Source: Marivita sp051859345 (GTDB taxonomy: Bacteria; Pseudomonadota; Alphaproteobacteria; Rhodobacterales; Rhodobacteraceae). Taken from it: a stretch of DNA of 64,000 nt. Positions 50,862-60,667 of this stretch are shown here, piece by piece; within the stretch, counting starts at the first letter, position 1; the number at the start of each line of letters is the position of its first letter. The notes beneath the pieces are model-generated. The model was given only the letters and a program-made list of their open reading frames with translations. It was not told the origin of the DNA and ran no database searches. A program made the position numbers and the translations under genes. Where the stretch lies: positions 1 to 64,000 of the forward strand of contig NZ_JBHYFV010000001.1 in NCBI RefSeq assembly GCF_051859345.1, given 5' to 3'.

Positions 50862-50917
50862 GACCACAGCTCCCTGATGTCGGTCGGACACTGAGATCCG
50901 ACCTACTGGGGACTGGT

Positions 50918-51187
50918 TCAAAAGTCGAACAACTCTTCCAGAAATCCGCCGCGTTTCTTCTTTTTGCGGTATTCACCCTCGCCGTGATACCGGTCGTCCT
51001 GATACCCGCGCGCGGGTTCAGAGCGACCTGGCGGCGGTGGCGGCGCGGCGTACTCTGTGCTGCGCTCGATGATCTTGTCGAGTTCGCCGCGATCCAGCCA
51101 TACACCCCGGCATTCGGGACAATAGTCGATTTCCACGCCAGAGCGTTCGGCAATGACAAGCGCGGTTCCGTCGATGGGACATTTCAT
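50918..51187 (-). CDS. zinc-ribbon (zf-TFIIB) protein
   Basis: 89 aa, MKCPIDGTALVIAERSGVEIDYCPECRGVWLDRGELDKIIERS, the zf-TFIIB domain with CPxxG and CPxCRGxWLDRGEL. A Pro-rich linker (PPPPPG) and a basic KKKKRGG stretch follow, then FLEELFDF. GGAG before ATG 51187 decides the start. Probably a zinc-binding cytoplasmic protein of unknown role. Confidence 0.87.
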   Translation of the reverse strand: MKCPIDGTALVIAERSGVEIDYCPECRGVWLDRGELDKIIERSTEYAAPPPPPGRSEPARGYQDDRYHGEGEYRKKKKRGGFLEELFDF

Positions 51188-51306
51188 GGTCGTCTCTCCT
51201 CTGATGGGTGCTGTTGAGGTAAGCAGTCCGCGTGAATTTTCATCCCCGTCTCGGCAGGTGGCATTGAAAGGCTGGCCTGTGGGCATTTGCACGCTATCTT
51301 CATCTC

Positions 51307-51771
51307 ATGCGCCAAGTTGCCATTGCCCTGTTCTGTCTGGCCAGCCCCGCCGCCGCGTGGGATTTTACGCCTGTGCCGATTTGCACCCTGTTTCACCAGG
51401 ACACCGACGTTGCGGTTGTGGTCACCTACAATCCGGATGGCGGCGAATATTCCATTCAGTTGTCGCGTGAGGGCGGCTGGCCTGAAGCGGGGGTGTTTTC
51501 GATGCGTTTCGAAGGGCCACAGGGCCTGACGATTTCCACCACGCGGCATGTGATCGAGGTAGAGGACACACGGACCTTGACGGTGCGGGATCGGGGATTC
51601 GGCAATGTGCTTAACGGGTTGAACTACAACACCCGCGCTGTGGCTGTGCTTGGTGATCTTGAGGTGCAAGTCTCGCTTGATGGGGCGGCACCGGCGGTTG
51701 AGGAGTTTCGCAACTGTCCATCGGATCAGTTGGTTCTGTACCATTCGGGGGCCACGTCGCGCCCGATCTGA
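51307..51771 (+). CDS. conserved secreted hypothetical protein
   Basis: 154 aa with a signal peptide ending AAAW. The mature part starts DFTPVPICTLFHQDTDVAVVVTYNPDGGEYSIQLSREGGWPEAGVFSMRF and is beta-rich with two cysteines, one near each end. It is a Rhodobacterales-type periplasmic protein, sometimes labelled after the nearby uvrB, with which it shares no domain. Function unknown. Confidence 0.75.
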   Translation: MRQVAIALFCLASPAAAWDFTPVPICTLFHQDTDVAVVVTYNPDGGEYSIQLSREGGWPEAGVFSMRFEGPQGLTISTTRHVIEVEDTRTLTVRDRGFGNVLNGLNYNTRAVAVLGDLEVQVSLDGAAPAVEEFRNCPSDQLVLYHSGATSRPI

Positions 51772-51843
51772 AACCGCTCGTGGACGCAGGATCAGCTTTG
51801 CAATTTCGTTGCCGGCGGAAGCCTTGTCAGATAGCGTTCGCCT

Positions 51844-52221
51844 ATGCGCCACCTGATCCCGATTTTCCTTCTGCTTGCGGCCTGTGCGACCCCTCAGGAG
51901 CGCTGTATCAACGATGCCGCCGCCCCCTATCGGGCCGCCTTGAAAGAGCGGGCCGAGATCGCCAAATCCCTGTCGCGCGGTTTTGACTATGTGACCGAAT
52001 ACGAAACCCGGCGCGTGTTTACCCGATGCAAGACACCGAAGGGCGGCTGGGTGCCGTGCTGGGATCGCGAGACCTATCCTGTGACCCGTCGCATCTCCGT
52101 TGACCGCGCCGTTCTTCAATCCCGCGACGCGCAGCTTGCCCGCGACCTTCCCGGCCTCGAACGCGCTGCGGAACGCGGGGCTGCCGCCTGTCTCAAGGCC
52201 TTGCCCGCAGAAGACGCCTGA
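51844..52221 (+). CDS. small lipoprotein
   Basis: 125 aa. MRHLIPIFLLLAACATPQERC carries a lipobox (LAAC), so the mature protein begins at Cys14 and is membrane-anchored. It has four more cysteines (RC, RC, PC, AAC) and is charged and helical. The gene ends 40 bp before hrpB. Family unrecognised. Confidence 0.75.
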   Translation: MRHLIPIFLLLAACATPQERCINDAAAPYRAALKERAEIAKSLSRGFDYVTEYETRRVFTRCKTPKGGWVPCWDRETYPVTRRISVDRAVLQSRDAQLARDLPGLERAAERGAAACLKALPAEDA

Positions 52222-52261
52222 TCGTCTTGCCGGGTGGGGTCTGTGCAGCATAGAAGACCCC

Positions 52262-54712
52262 ATGATCCGGCTTCCCATTGATGATATCCTGCCCGAACTC
52301 GTGGAGCACCTGCGGGCGCAGGGCCGCGCGGTTTTGCAGGCCCCGCCCGGTGCGGGCAAGACCACGCGCGTGCCGCTTGCGATGCTGGAGGCCGGGCTGA
52401 CGGATCAGAAGATCGTCATGCTCGAACCGCGCCGCCTTGCCGCCCGCGCGGCCGCCGAACGGATGGCACAGACCCTGAACGAGACCGCAGGCCAAACCGT
52501 CGGATACCGCGTTCGCGGCGACACGAAGATCTCGAAGGCAACGCGTATCGAAGTGGTCACAGAAGGCATTCTGACGCGAATGATCCAAAGCGATCCCGAA
52601 CTCGGCGGCATTGGCGCAATCATATTCGATGAATTCCACGAACGGTCCCTGAATGCCGATCTGGGCCTGGCCCTTTGCCTTGAAATCACCGGGGCGCTGC
52701 GCGCGGACCTAATCCTGCTGGCGATGTCTGCCACACTGGACGCGGGTCCTGTCGCCACATTGATGGAGGCCCCCATCGTCACCTCCGAGGGGCGAAGTTT
52801 CCCGGTCGACATGCGCTGGCTGGATCGGCCACTGGACAAGAACACCCGATTTGAGACTGCAATGGCGGACCTCATTCTACAGGCGTCCCACGAGACCGAA
52901 GGCGGAATCTTGGCCTTTCTGCCCGGTGAGGGTGAAATCCGGCGGGTTCAATCGGCGCTTGAGCGAAGTCTGCCCAAGACGTGCGCCGTGCGACCGTTGT
53001 TCGGGGCCATGCCTTTCAAGGCCCAGCAAGAGGCGATTCAACCCGAACCGTCGGGCCGCAAGGTTGTGCTGGCGACCTCGATTGCGGAAACCTCTTTGAC
53101 GATCGAGGATATACGGGTGGTCGTGGATGGGGGCCGGGCCCGACGCGCGCGGTTTGATCCGGGGTCCGGCATGTCACGGCTGATCACCGAGAGGGTCACC
53201 AAGGCCGAGGCCACACAACGGGCCGGGCGTGGTGGCCGGGTTGCCGATGGTGTGGCTTACAAGCTTTGGACCAAAGGCGAAGATGGCGCGTTATCCGCCT
53301 TTCCACCCGCCGAAATCGAAGCAGCGGACCTTGCCGCGCTGGCGCTTGAGCTTGCTCTTTGGGGCGCGCATCCTGACGCGCTTCCGTTTTTGACACCCCC
53401 TCCAGGAGGGGCCTATTGCGAGGCCCAGGCACTGCTCCGGATGCTGGGCGCACTGGATTCGCAGAACCACATCACAGGGCATGGGCGCCATCTGGCAAGG
53501 TTGCCGCTGCATCCACGGCTGGCCCATATGGTGGGTCTTGCCGGTCCGAAGGCCGCGCCATTGGCAGCCCTGATGGCAGAGCGTGATCCGGTACAGGGCG
53601 GAGGCGTTGATCTGGGGCTGCGGATGGAAGCGCTGCACAATCCCGGAAAGTTCGCCGCGACCCGGCGCGCGACGCTCAATCGCGGTGTCTTGGAGCGCAT
53701 TCGCAGTGAGGCGAAGCGGCTTGAACGTGCCGCGCCCCCCGTGCAGGCAAACCACCTTGGCACCGCCGAGATGGCCGCGCTGGCCTATCCCGACAGGATC
53801 GGTTTGCGCCGCAAAGGGGATGCGCCGCGGTATCAGCTGTCCGGAGGCAAAGGTGCGGTGATGGAGGACAGTGACGCGCTGGCAGGCGCGCGATTGATCG
53901 TGGCGACCGATCTGGACGGCAACCCGCGCGACGCCCGCATACGTCAGGCCGTTCAGATCACCGAAAGCGCGCTTCGCGACCTTTTCAGCGACCGGATCGT
54001 CTGGGTCGATCTGTGCGAATGGTCAAAGCGCGACCGCCGCGTCGTGTCGCGTCAGCAGGAAAAGCTGGACGCGATTGCGCTGGATGACCGGGTCTGGAAA
54101 GACGCTCCCCCCGAAGCCGTGGCGCAAGCGATGCTGGATGGGGTGCGGGATCTTGGTCTCACCCCTGCAATGACCGATGCGGCCCGGCGCTTTATCGCCC
54201 GCGTTGCCCTTGCACGGGACGCCGGGCAGGACCTGCCGGAGATGTCCGACACGGCGCTGCTGGCGACACTCGGCGACTGGTTGCTGCCCCATCTGCAAGG
54301 TGTGCGCAGTGCCGGAGACTGGAAACGTTTCGATTTGTTGCACCCCCTGCGCGCAAGGCTGGACTGGAACCAGATGCAGGCATTGGACCGTTTGGTGCCG
54401 GGCAGGTTCACCACACCTTTGGGCCGCGACATTCCGATTGACTACTCTGGTGAGCACCCCGAAATTTCCCTTCGCCTGCAAGAGATGTTCGGCCAGAAAA
54501 CCCATCCCTGCGTGGGCAGGACGCCCCTTCGCGTGACTCTTCTGTCACCGGCGCGACGTCCGGTCCAGACGACATTGGATCTTCCCGGATTCTGGGAAGG
54601 ATCCTATGCCGATGTGCGCAAAGACATGCGCGCGGCCTATCCCAAACATCCCTGGCCCGAAGACCCGACACAGGCCGACCCCACCCTGCGGGCCAAACCA
54701 CGCGCGCGCTGA
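52262..54712 (+). CDS. hrpB: ATP-dependent helicase HrpB
   Basis: 816 aa DEAH-box helicase. Motif I GAGKTTRVPLAML, Ia ML-EPRRLAARAAAERMA, II DEFHERSLNADLGLAL, III SATLD, and motifs V and VI ATSIAETSLTIEDIRVVVDGG and QRAGRGGRVADGVAYKLW. Then the HA2 and HrpB C-terminal domain (PIDYSGEHPEISLRLQEMFG). Start MIRLPIDDILPEL is set by alignment with family starts. RNA substrates are not known in this group. Confidence 0.94.
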   Translation: MIRLPIDDILPELVEHLRAQGRAVLQAPPGAGKTTRVPLAMLEAGLTDQKIVMLEPRRLAARAAAERMAQTLNETAGQTVGYRVRGDTKISKATRIEVVTEGILTRMIQSDPELGGIGAIIFDEFHERSLNADLGLALCLEITGALRADLILLAMSATLDAGPVATLMEAPIVTSEGRSFPVDMRWLDRPLDKNTRFETAMADLILQASHETEGGILAFLPGEGEIRRVQSALERSLPKTCAVRPLFGAMPFKAQQEAIQPEPSGRKVVLATSIAETSLTIEDIRVVVDGGRARRARFDPGSGMSRLITERVTKAEATQRAGRGGRVADGVAYKLWTKGEDGALSAFPPAEIEAADLAALALELALWGAHPDALPFLTPPPGGAYCEAQALLRMLGALDSQNHITGHGRHLARLPLHPRLAHMVGLAGPKAAPLAALMAERDPVQGGGVDLGLRMEALHNPGKFAATRRATLNRGVLERIRSEAKRLERAAPPVQANHLGTAEMAALAYPDRIGLRRKGDAPRYQLSGGKGAVMEDSDALAGARLIVATDLDGNPRDARIRQAVQITESALRDLFSDRIVWVDLCEWSKRDRRVVSRQQEKLDAIALDDRVWKDAPPEAVAQAMLDGVRDLGLTPAMTDAARRFIARVALARDAGQDLPEMSDTALLATLGDWLLPHLQGVRSAGDWKRFDLLHPLRARLDWNQMQALDRLVPGRFTTPLGRDIPIDYSGEHPEISLRLQEMFGQKTHPCVGRTPLRVTLLSPARRPVQTTLDLPGFWEGSYADVRKDMRAAYPKHPWPEDPTQADPTLRAKPRAR

Positions 54713-54753
54713 CGGGTCTTGCCGCGTCGCGGGTTCCGACGTACATCCGGCCC

Positions 54754-55635
54754 ATGCTTGATGATGCCGATGACATTCACCCGCTGTTCTACGGTGCGCC
54801 CAAGACCACCGAGTTCAAGAAACTGCGCAAGCGCATCGTGCAGAACGTGCGCGAGGCGATCGAGCAATATGGAATGGTGGGGCGTGACGGTGCCAAACCG
54901 CCGAAATGGCTTGTGTGCCTGTCTGGCGGCAAGGACAGTTACACGCTGCTTGCCGTGTTGCACGAACTCAAATGGCGCGGTTTGCTCCCGGTAGAGCTTT
55001 TGGCGTGCAATCTGGATCAGGGGCAGCCCGGCTTCCCGGCAACGGTTCTACCTGAATTCCTTGAAAAAATGGGCGTTCCGCACCGGATCGAATATCAGGA
55101 CACCTATTCGATTGTGGTTGATAAAGTGCCTCAGGGCCGCACATATTGTGCGCTTTGCTCCCGGCTGCGACGCGGCAACCTTTACCGGATCGCCCGCGAG
55201 GAAAACTGCACGGCGGTTGTGCTGGGCCATCATCGCGATGACATTCTCGAGACGTTCTTCATGAACCTGTTCCACGGTGGCCGCCTGGCGACGATGCCGC
55301 CGAAACTGGTCAATGAAGAGGGGGATCTGTTTGTCTATCGTCCTCTGGCGCATGTGGCCGAGGCCGATTGCGAGAAGTTTGCGCGATCCATGACCTATCC
55401 GATCATTCCCTGTGACCTTTGCGGCAGCCAGGACGGGCTGCAGCGTCAACAGGTCAAGGCGATCCTGGATGGCTGGGAAAAGAACAGCCCCGGTCGACGT
55501 CAGATCATGTTTCGGGCGTTGACCAATGCGCGCCCCTCACATCTTTTGGACAGTGATCTATTTGATTTCAAAGGGCTTATGGCCAACACGGGCGACAATA
55601 GCGACAATTCGCCGGACATTCCAAAGCCGCGTTAA
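54754..55635 (+). CDS. ttcA: tRNA 2-thiocytidine(32) synthetase TtcA
   Basis: 293 aa. PP-loop ATPase motif CLSGGKDSYTLL, then CALCSRLRRG with the two cluster cysteines and LGHHRDDILETFFMNLF; the late PCDLCGSQ supplies the further cysteine. It puts sulfur on C32 of tRNAs through a [4Fe-4S] cluster. A single gene after hrpB. A GCCCGAAAT/ATTTCGGGGC hairpin at 55665-55684 after it may stop transcription. Confidence 0.93.
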   Translation: MLDDADDIHPLFYGAPKTTEFKKLRKRIVQNVREAIEQYGMVGRDGAKPPKWLVCLSGGKDSYTLLAVLHELKWRGLLPVELLACNLDQGQPGFPATVLPEFLEKMGVPHRIEYQDTYSIVVDKVPQGRTYCALCSRLRRGNLYRIAREENCTAVVLGHHRDDILETFFMNLFHGGRLATMPPKLVNEEGDLFVYRPLAHVAEADCEKFARSMTYPIIPCDLCGSQDGLQRQQVKAILDGWEKNSPGRRQIMFRALTNARPSHLLDSDLFDFKGLMANTGDNSDNSPDIPKPR

Positions 55636-55693
55636 ACCGCAGGTTACCAATACATCCCCATTCTGCCCGAAATGATTTCGGGGCTAGAACGGG

Positions 55694-57223
55694 ATGCGAC
55701 CACAGTTTGATATCAAGACCCTGACGGTGATGCTGCGTCGGTGCCTGCATGGGCCACAGATGCTGGCGTTTCTGCCTGCGCTATGCCTCTGCGCCTATTG
55801 GGCAGCCGGTGAGGTTCTATTGGTGCTGTGCGCCCTTGCGACGCCGTTGATCTATGCCTTGACGGGTGGTTTTGGCCAATTGGCTGCAATACGCGAATTT
55901 GACCCAAGACCCCGCCCGTCACTCGACATCATCGCGCAGCAATTCCTTGAGATCGCGCAACACAACGGACAAACAACAGCCTGTTTTCAAATCGAAATTG
56001 GCGGTCTTGACGATATCCTGCGCACTTTGGGCAGGTCCGCTGCGGATGAGGCCAGACATGTGCTAGAGGCGCGGATGGTGTCGACCCTGCGGGAGGCAGA
56101 CCATGTGACTCAGACGGGGGACACACGGTTCACCGTATTGATCGCGCCGGGATTCCGGCTCAAGCTCGACAACCTACTGGATCTGGGCAAACGGCTGCGT
56201 CACGCGGCAGAAGAACCACTCTCTGTTTCGGGGACCACGCAATATGTGTCCTTGTGCATCGGGATCGCGTCATCGCTCAATTTCGGGCGCAACGTGACAG
56301 CACGAACATGGCTTGTATCGGCGACACAAGCCCTGGATGATGCAATCGACACCGGCGTATCAGCAACAAGGGTCTGGTCAGACAAGCTGTCCCGGAAACA
56401 TCAAATTCGCCGGGATCTGCAGAACGACGTGGTTTCGGCGCTGGATGCGGGACATGTTCAGGCGTTTTTTCAACCGCAGGTCAACGTCAGAACGGGTGAC
56501 ATTACCGGGATGGAGGCGCTTGCCCGGTGGGACCACCCCACACGCGGAATGATCCCGGCGTCGGGATTTCTTAAAGCGATCGAAGACAGCGGCCAAATGC
56601 AGCGTCTTGGGAAAACCATTCTTTCGCAGGCGCTTGTCGCGCTTCAGGCATGGGATGCCGCGGGTTTTGACATACCCACAGTCAGTGTCAATTTTTCCGA
56701 CGGCGAGCTGCGAAACCCTGATATGCCGGATCACATCAAATCGGAACTTGATCGCCTCGGCATTCCGACGCATCGGCTGGTGATCGAGGTCAGGGAAAGC
56801 GTTGTTGCCAATGGAACTGACGACATTGCGCGCCGCACTCTGGTATCACTGGCCGAGACCGGTTGCCGCATCGACCTTGATAATTTTGGCCAGGGGTCAT
56901 TGCCATTGGCGCAGCTGCAGCAGTTTCCGATCCAGCGTGTCAAGATCGACAAGAGCATGGTCAGAGGCGCCGATATATCCGAGGCCAAGCGGCGCATGCT
57001 GGGCGCTATTCTTGGGGTGACCGAACGGTTGGACCTACAGGCCCTTGGCGAGGGGGTAGAGACAGTTGGCGAACATGGCGTATTGCGCGAACTCGGTTGC
57101 GCATTTGCACAGGGATTCCTGTTCAAAGAACCCGCATCCGCGTCTGACATCGCGCAATGGCTTGCCAAAGAACAAGCCCGCGACGACCCAACGCATGCTG
57201 CGCATCTTCGGCGGGTGAAATAG
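55694..57223 (+). CDS. membrane EAL phosphodiesterase with degenerate GGDEF
   Basis: 509 aa. Two N-terminal membrane helices (about 22-58), a GGDEF-like domain in which the motif reads GDTRF at 142-146 and is probably inactive as a cyclase, and a full EAL domain: EALARWDHP (274-276), NFSDGELRNPD, IEVRES, IDLDNFGQG, VKIDKSMV and EGVETVGEH. It should degrade cyclic di-GMP at the inner membrane, with the GGDEF remnant as possible GTP sensor. No partner gene nearby. Confidence 0.9.
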   Translation: MRPQFDIKTLTVMLRRCLHGPQMLAFLPALCLCAYWAAGEVLLVLCALATPLIYALTGGFGQLAAIREFDPRPRPSLDIIAQQFLEIAQHNGQTTACFQIEIGGLDDILRTLGRSAADEARHVLEARMVSTLREADHVTQTGDTRFTVLIAPGFRLKLDNLLDLGKRLRHAAEEPLSVSGTTQYVSLCIGIASSLNFGRNVTARTWLVSATQALDDAIDTGVSATRVWSDKLSRKHQIRRDLQNDVVSALDAGHVQAFFQPQVNVRTGDITGMEALARWDHPTRGMIPASGFLKAIEDSGQMQRLGKTILSQALVALQAWDAAGFDIPTVSVNFSDGELRNPDMPDHIKSELDRLGIPTHRLVIEVRESVVANGTDDIARRTLVSLAETGCRIDLDNFGQGSLPLAQLQQFPIQRVKIDKSMVRGADISEAKRRMLGAILGVTERLDLQALGEGVETVGEHGVLRELGCAFAQGFLFKEPASASDIAQWLAKEQARDDPTHAAHLRRVK

Positions 57224-57367
57224 GCCCGTCAAGCAGGCCCCGCAGTTGATCAAATCCTGCTGAAGAAATGCCGCACCGGCCAGTCTTGCCTGTGAATCCG
57301 CTTGACCTTCAGGCACAGTGCCTGTTGAACGCAGCGGTAATCCAAAAACCACAGGCGGCGGTCCCTT

Positions 57368-59182
57368 ATGGACGATCAAAACAAGAACCTTCTAATCGCG
57401 ACAGCGCTCAGCTTTGCGGTCATTCTGGGGTGGTTTGTTTTGTTCCCCCCCCCAGATCCGGCTCTTGATCCCGAGACGGCCCTGCCCCCTGCGAGCGAAA
57501 CTGCGACGCCGTCGGTTGCGACCACCCCCGAGGCGGCACCGGCAGACGCCTCGACTGCCACGCAAACCGGTCCAACCGCGGTTGCCGATGCGCCACGCGT
57601 GGCGATCGAGACAGACCGTTTGGTGGGATCAATCTCGCTGGCCGGCGGGCGCATTGATGACCTGTCACTCAAGGACTATCAGGTGAGCATCGAGCCGGAG
57701 GCAGATATCGTACATCTGCTCAACCCTGTCGGTTCTGCCAGCCCGTATTACGCGCTGTTCGGGTGGGCACCGGGCGGCGGCCTGACGATCGACGAAGTGC
57801 CCAGCGTCCTCACTGATTGGACACTGGAAAGTGGTGAAACGCTGACCGCCGACACACCGATCACATTGCGCTGGGACAGCCCGACCGGGACCATCTTCCG
57901 GCGCACGATTGAAGTTGACGAAGACTTCATGTTCACCGTCACCCAATCGGTTCAGAACGCAAGCGATACAGCCATGTCGATTGCGCCCTACGGCCTGATC
58001 GCGCGGCATGGCGAACCTGCGAACCTCAAGAATTTCTTCATCCTGCATGAAGGCGTGGTCGCAATGGCCGACGGCACATTGGCCGAAATCAATTATGACG
58101 ACATGACCGAATTCGCCGTGGTCGCTTCCGAAGGCGCAAGGGCCGAAGTGACCCAGGTCACACAGAATGGCTGGATCGGGTTCACCGATCACTACTGGAT
58201 GACCACCGTCATTCCCGAAAACGGCACGCCGTTCCGTCAGGTTGCTAAATACAATGACGCCAGCAATATCTATCAGACCGAGGCCGTTCAGCCGACTGTC
58301 ACCATTGCGCCCGGCGAAACGCGCGAGGTGTCGACACAGCTGTTTGCCGGTGCGAAGGAGTGGGAGACCATCCGCGATTACCAGGAGGCCGGTGTTGACC
58401 GTTTCATCGACTCGATCGACTGGGGCTGGTTCTTTTTCCTGACGAAGCCGATTTTCTGGCTGCTGCACCACCTCAATGTGCTGATCGGCAACATGGGCTG
58501 GGCCATCATCTGCCTGACGCTGATCATCAAGGCGACGTTGTTCCCGCTGGCGTATAAATCCTACGTCTCGATGGCGAAGATGAAAGAACTTCAGCCCGAG
58601 ATGGAGAAGATCAAGGAACGCGCTGGCGATGACCGCCAGAAGCTCCAGCAAGAGATGATGGAGATGTACAAGAAGGAAAAGGTGAACCCGGCATCCGGAT
58701 GTTTGCCGATCCTGTTGCAGATCCCGATCTTCTTTTCGCTCTACAAGGTGATCTTTGTCACGATGGAGCTGCGGCATGCCAATTGGCTTGGCCCGTTCAG
58801 GGACCTTTCGGCACCGGATCCGACCTCGATTTTCAACCTGTTCGGTGTTCTGCCCTGGGCTGCGCCCGAGCCGGGAACGATCCTCGCGTTGGTCTTTATC
58901 GGCATTCTGCCGCTGCTTCTTGGTATTTCGATGTGGCTTCAGCAGAAGCTGAATCCCGCGCCCACGGATGCCACGCAGGCGATGATCTTTGCCTGGATGC
59001 CATGGGTCTTCATGTTCATGCTGGGTGGGTTCGCCAGTGGTCTTGTCGTGTACTGGATCGCCAACAACACGATCACGTTTACCCAACAATACCTGATCAT
59101 GCGGACGCAGGGGTATAAACCGGACGTTTTCGGCAACATCAAATCAAGCGTCAAACGCGGCCCGAAAACGGACAAGAAATGA
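57368..59182 (+). CDS. yidC: membrane protein insertase YidC
   Basis: 604 aa. Start MDDQNKNLLIATALSFAVILGWFVLFP is the N-terminal helix; a periplasmic beta-domain with a Pro/Ala/Thr-rich linker follows (residues about 40-360). Then the five-helix Oxa1 core with WGWFFFLTKPIFWLLHHLN, PLAYKSYVSMAKMKELQPEM and the C-terminal basic tail. It inserts inner-membrane proteins with or without SecYEG. Overlaps the MOSC gene by ATGA. Confidence 0.95.
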   Translation: MDDQNKNLLIATALSFAVILGWFVLFPPPDPALDPETALPPASETATPSVATTPEAAPADASTATQTGPTAVADAPRVAIETDRLVGSISLAGGRIDDLSLKDYQVSIEPEADIVHLLNPVGSASPYYALFGWAPGGGLTIDEVPSVLTDWTLESGETLTADTPITLRWDSPTGTIFRRTIEVDEDFMFTVTQSVQNASDTAMSIAPYGLIARHGEPANLKNFFILHEGVVAMADGTLAEINYDDMTEFAVVASEGARAEVTQVTQNGWIGFTDHYWMTTVIPENGTPFRQVAKYNDASNIYQTEAVQPTVTIAPGETREVSTQLFAGAKEWETIRDYQEAGVDRFIDSIDWGWFFFLTKPIFWLLHHLNVLIGNMGWAIICLTLIIKATLFPLAYKSYVSMAKMKELQPEMEKIKERAGDDRQKLQQEMMEMYKKEKVNPASGCLPILLQIPIFFSLYKVIFVTMELRHANWLGPFRDLSAPDPTSIFNLFGVLPWAAPEPGTILALVFIGILPLLLGISMWLQQKLNPAPTDATQAMIFAWMPWVFMFMLGGFASGLVVYWIANNTITFTQQYLIMRTQGYKPDVFGNIKSSVKRGPKTDKK

Positions 59183-59925
59183 CCGCGACAGTCACCGAGA
59201 TATGGCGGCACCCGATCAAGAGTCATGGTCGGGAACCGCTGGAATCGGTGACTTTAGAGGCCGGCAAGGCGCTTCCGTTGGACCGGCTTTGGGCCGTGGC
59301 GCATGAGCGTGCTGCGGTGGTAGACGGGTCCGTCTGGGCCAGTTGCGGCCATTTTTGCCGGGTTGCGAAAATTCCGGCGCTGATGGCGATTACGACAGAG
59401 CATGACGGTGCAACGGGGCGCATGACGCTTCATCACCCGGATCAGGAGTCGCTTGTGTTTGATCCGGACACCGATGGCGACATCTTTGTGGCCTGGGTAA
59501 AACGGCTGGTTCCAGAGGATACGCTTCAACCTGTACGCCTTGTGCGGGCCCAGACCCAGGCTTTTACCGACAGTGCCTTTCCCAGTGTCACGCTGTGCAA
59601 TCACGCCTCGCACCGCGCGGTCGAGCAGCGCGCGGGCCGACCGCTTTCGCATCTGCGGTGGCGCGGAAATATCTGGATCGATGGGCTTGCCCCATGGGAA
59701 GAATTCGATTGGAACGACCGAGAGGTGCGGATTGGCAAGGCGGTTCTGCGTGTCCGCGAACGCACGGATCGGTGCAAATCGACCCACAGCACTCCGGACA
59801 CCGGCACACGCGACGCCGATGTTCTTGGGGCGCTGGACAGCTGGGGTCATCAGGATTTTTCGGTGCGTGCCGAAGTAATCCAGGGTGGTCCCGTTACACT
59901 TGGCGATGAGGTGGCCCGTGTCTGA
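59179..59925 (+). CDS. MOSC domain protein
   Basis: 248 aa with the N-terminal MOSC beta-barrel (IWRHPIKSHGREPLESVTLEAGKALPLDRLWAVAHE) and the MOSC core ending LRVRERTDRCKSTHSTPDTGTRDADVLGAL, whose conserved Cys lies in DRCKST. MOSC proteins take sulfur from molybdenum-cofactor systems. It overlaps yidC at its start and engB at its end (GTGTCTGA). Confidence 0.9.
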   Translation: MTATVTEIWRHPIKSHGREPLESVTLEAGKALPLDRLWAVAHERAAVVDGSVWASCGHFCRVAKIPALMAITTEHDGATGRMTLHHPDQESLVFDPDTDGDIFVAWVKRLVPEDTLQPVRLVRAQTQAFTDSAFPSVTLCNHASHRAVEQRAGRPLSHLRWRGNIWIDGLAPWEEFDWNDREVRIGKAVLRVRERTDRCKSTHSTPDTGTRDADVLGALDSWGHQDFSVRAEVIQGGPVTLGDEVARV

Positions 59926-60577
59926 GATGCAGCTTCCATTCCCGCTGGCGGAAGAGCCGGACGACATGACCCGCGAGGCTGGGCGCAAGCTTTTTGCGGG
60001 TGAGGTTGAATTCCTCAAAGGTGTGGTTGCCATGTCGGGACTGCCCGCAGATGACCGGATCGAGGTGTGTTTTGCCGGGCGCTCCAATGTCGGGAAATCG
60101 TCGCTGATCAACGCGGTGACGGGTCGCAAGGCGCTGGCGCGGGCGTCGAACACGCCTGGGCGGACGCAAGAGATCAACTATTTCACGCTGGGCGATGAAC
60201 GGTATGTTGTCGATCTGCCGGGCTATGGCTTTGCCAATGCACCCGTCCAGGTTGTCGAGAAATGGCAGGCCCTTCTCAAACAGTACCTTTCCGGGCGGGC
60301 CAGCCTTCGGCGCGCCTTTGTGCTGGTGGACAGCCGGCATGGGGTCAAACCGGTCGATGAAGAGATCATGACGCTTCTGGACAAAAGCGCCGTGACGTTC
60401 CAGGTCGTTTTGACCAAGGCGGACAAGATCAAGCCGGCGCAATACGACAGTCTTTTGCAACAGGTGCGCGGCAAGCTTGCCAAACATCCGGCGGCCTATC
60501 CCGAGCTTGTGCTGACGAGCAGCGAAAAGGGCGATGGAATTGCCACGCTGCGCAGCATTATCGTCGGGATCAGCTAG
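59918..60577 (+). CDS. engB: ribosome biogenesis GTPase EngB (YihA/YsxC)
   Basis: 219 aa from GTG 59918, GAGG six bases upstream; ATG 59927 is possible. G1 is GRSNVGKSS, G2 region NTPGRTQEINYF, G3 DLPGYG, G4 TKAD and G5 SSEKGDG. It is a small essential GTPase in 50S assembly. It overlaps the MOSC gene by 8 bases; argB follows after 90 bp. Confidence 0.94.
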   Translation: MSEMQLPFPLAEEPDDMTREAGRKLFAGEVEFLKGVVAMSGLPADDRIEVCFAGRSNVGKSSLINAVTGRKALARASNTPGRTQEINYFTLGDERYVVDLPGYGFANAPVQVVEKWQALLKQYLSGRASLRRAFVLVDSRHGVKPVDEEIMTLLDKSAVTFQVVLTKADKIKPAQYDSLLQQVRGKLAKHPAAYPELVLTSSEKGDGIATLRSIIVGIS

Positions 60578-60667
60578 GTCCAACCGCGCAAAACGGCTTG
60601 CCTCGGGCACGGGCTTGTCGCACACAAGGCCATGGTCAGGCCGCGCTCTGGCAAGGAACGCACAAGT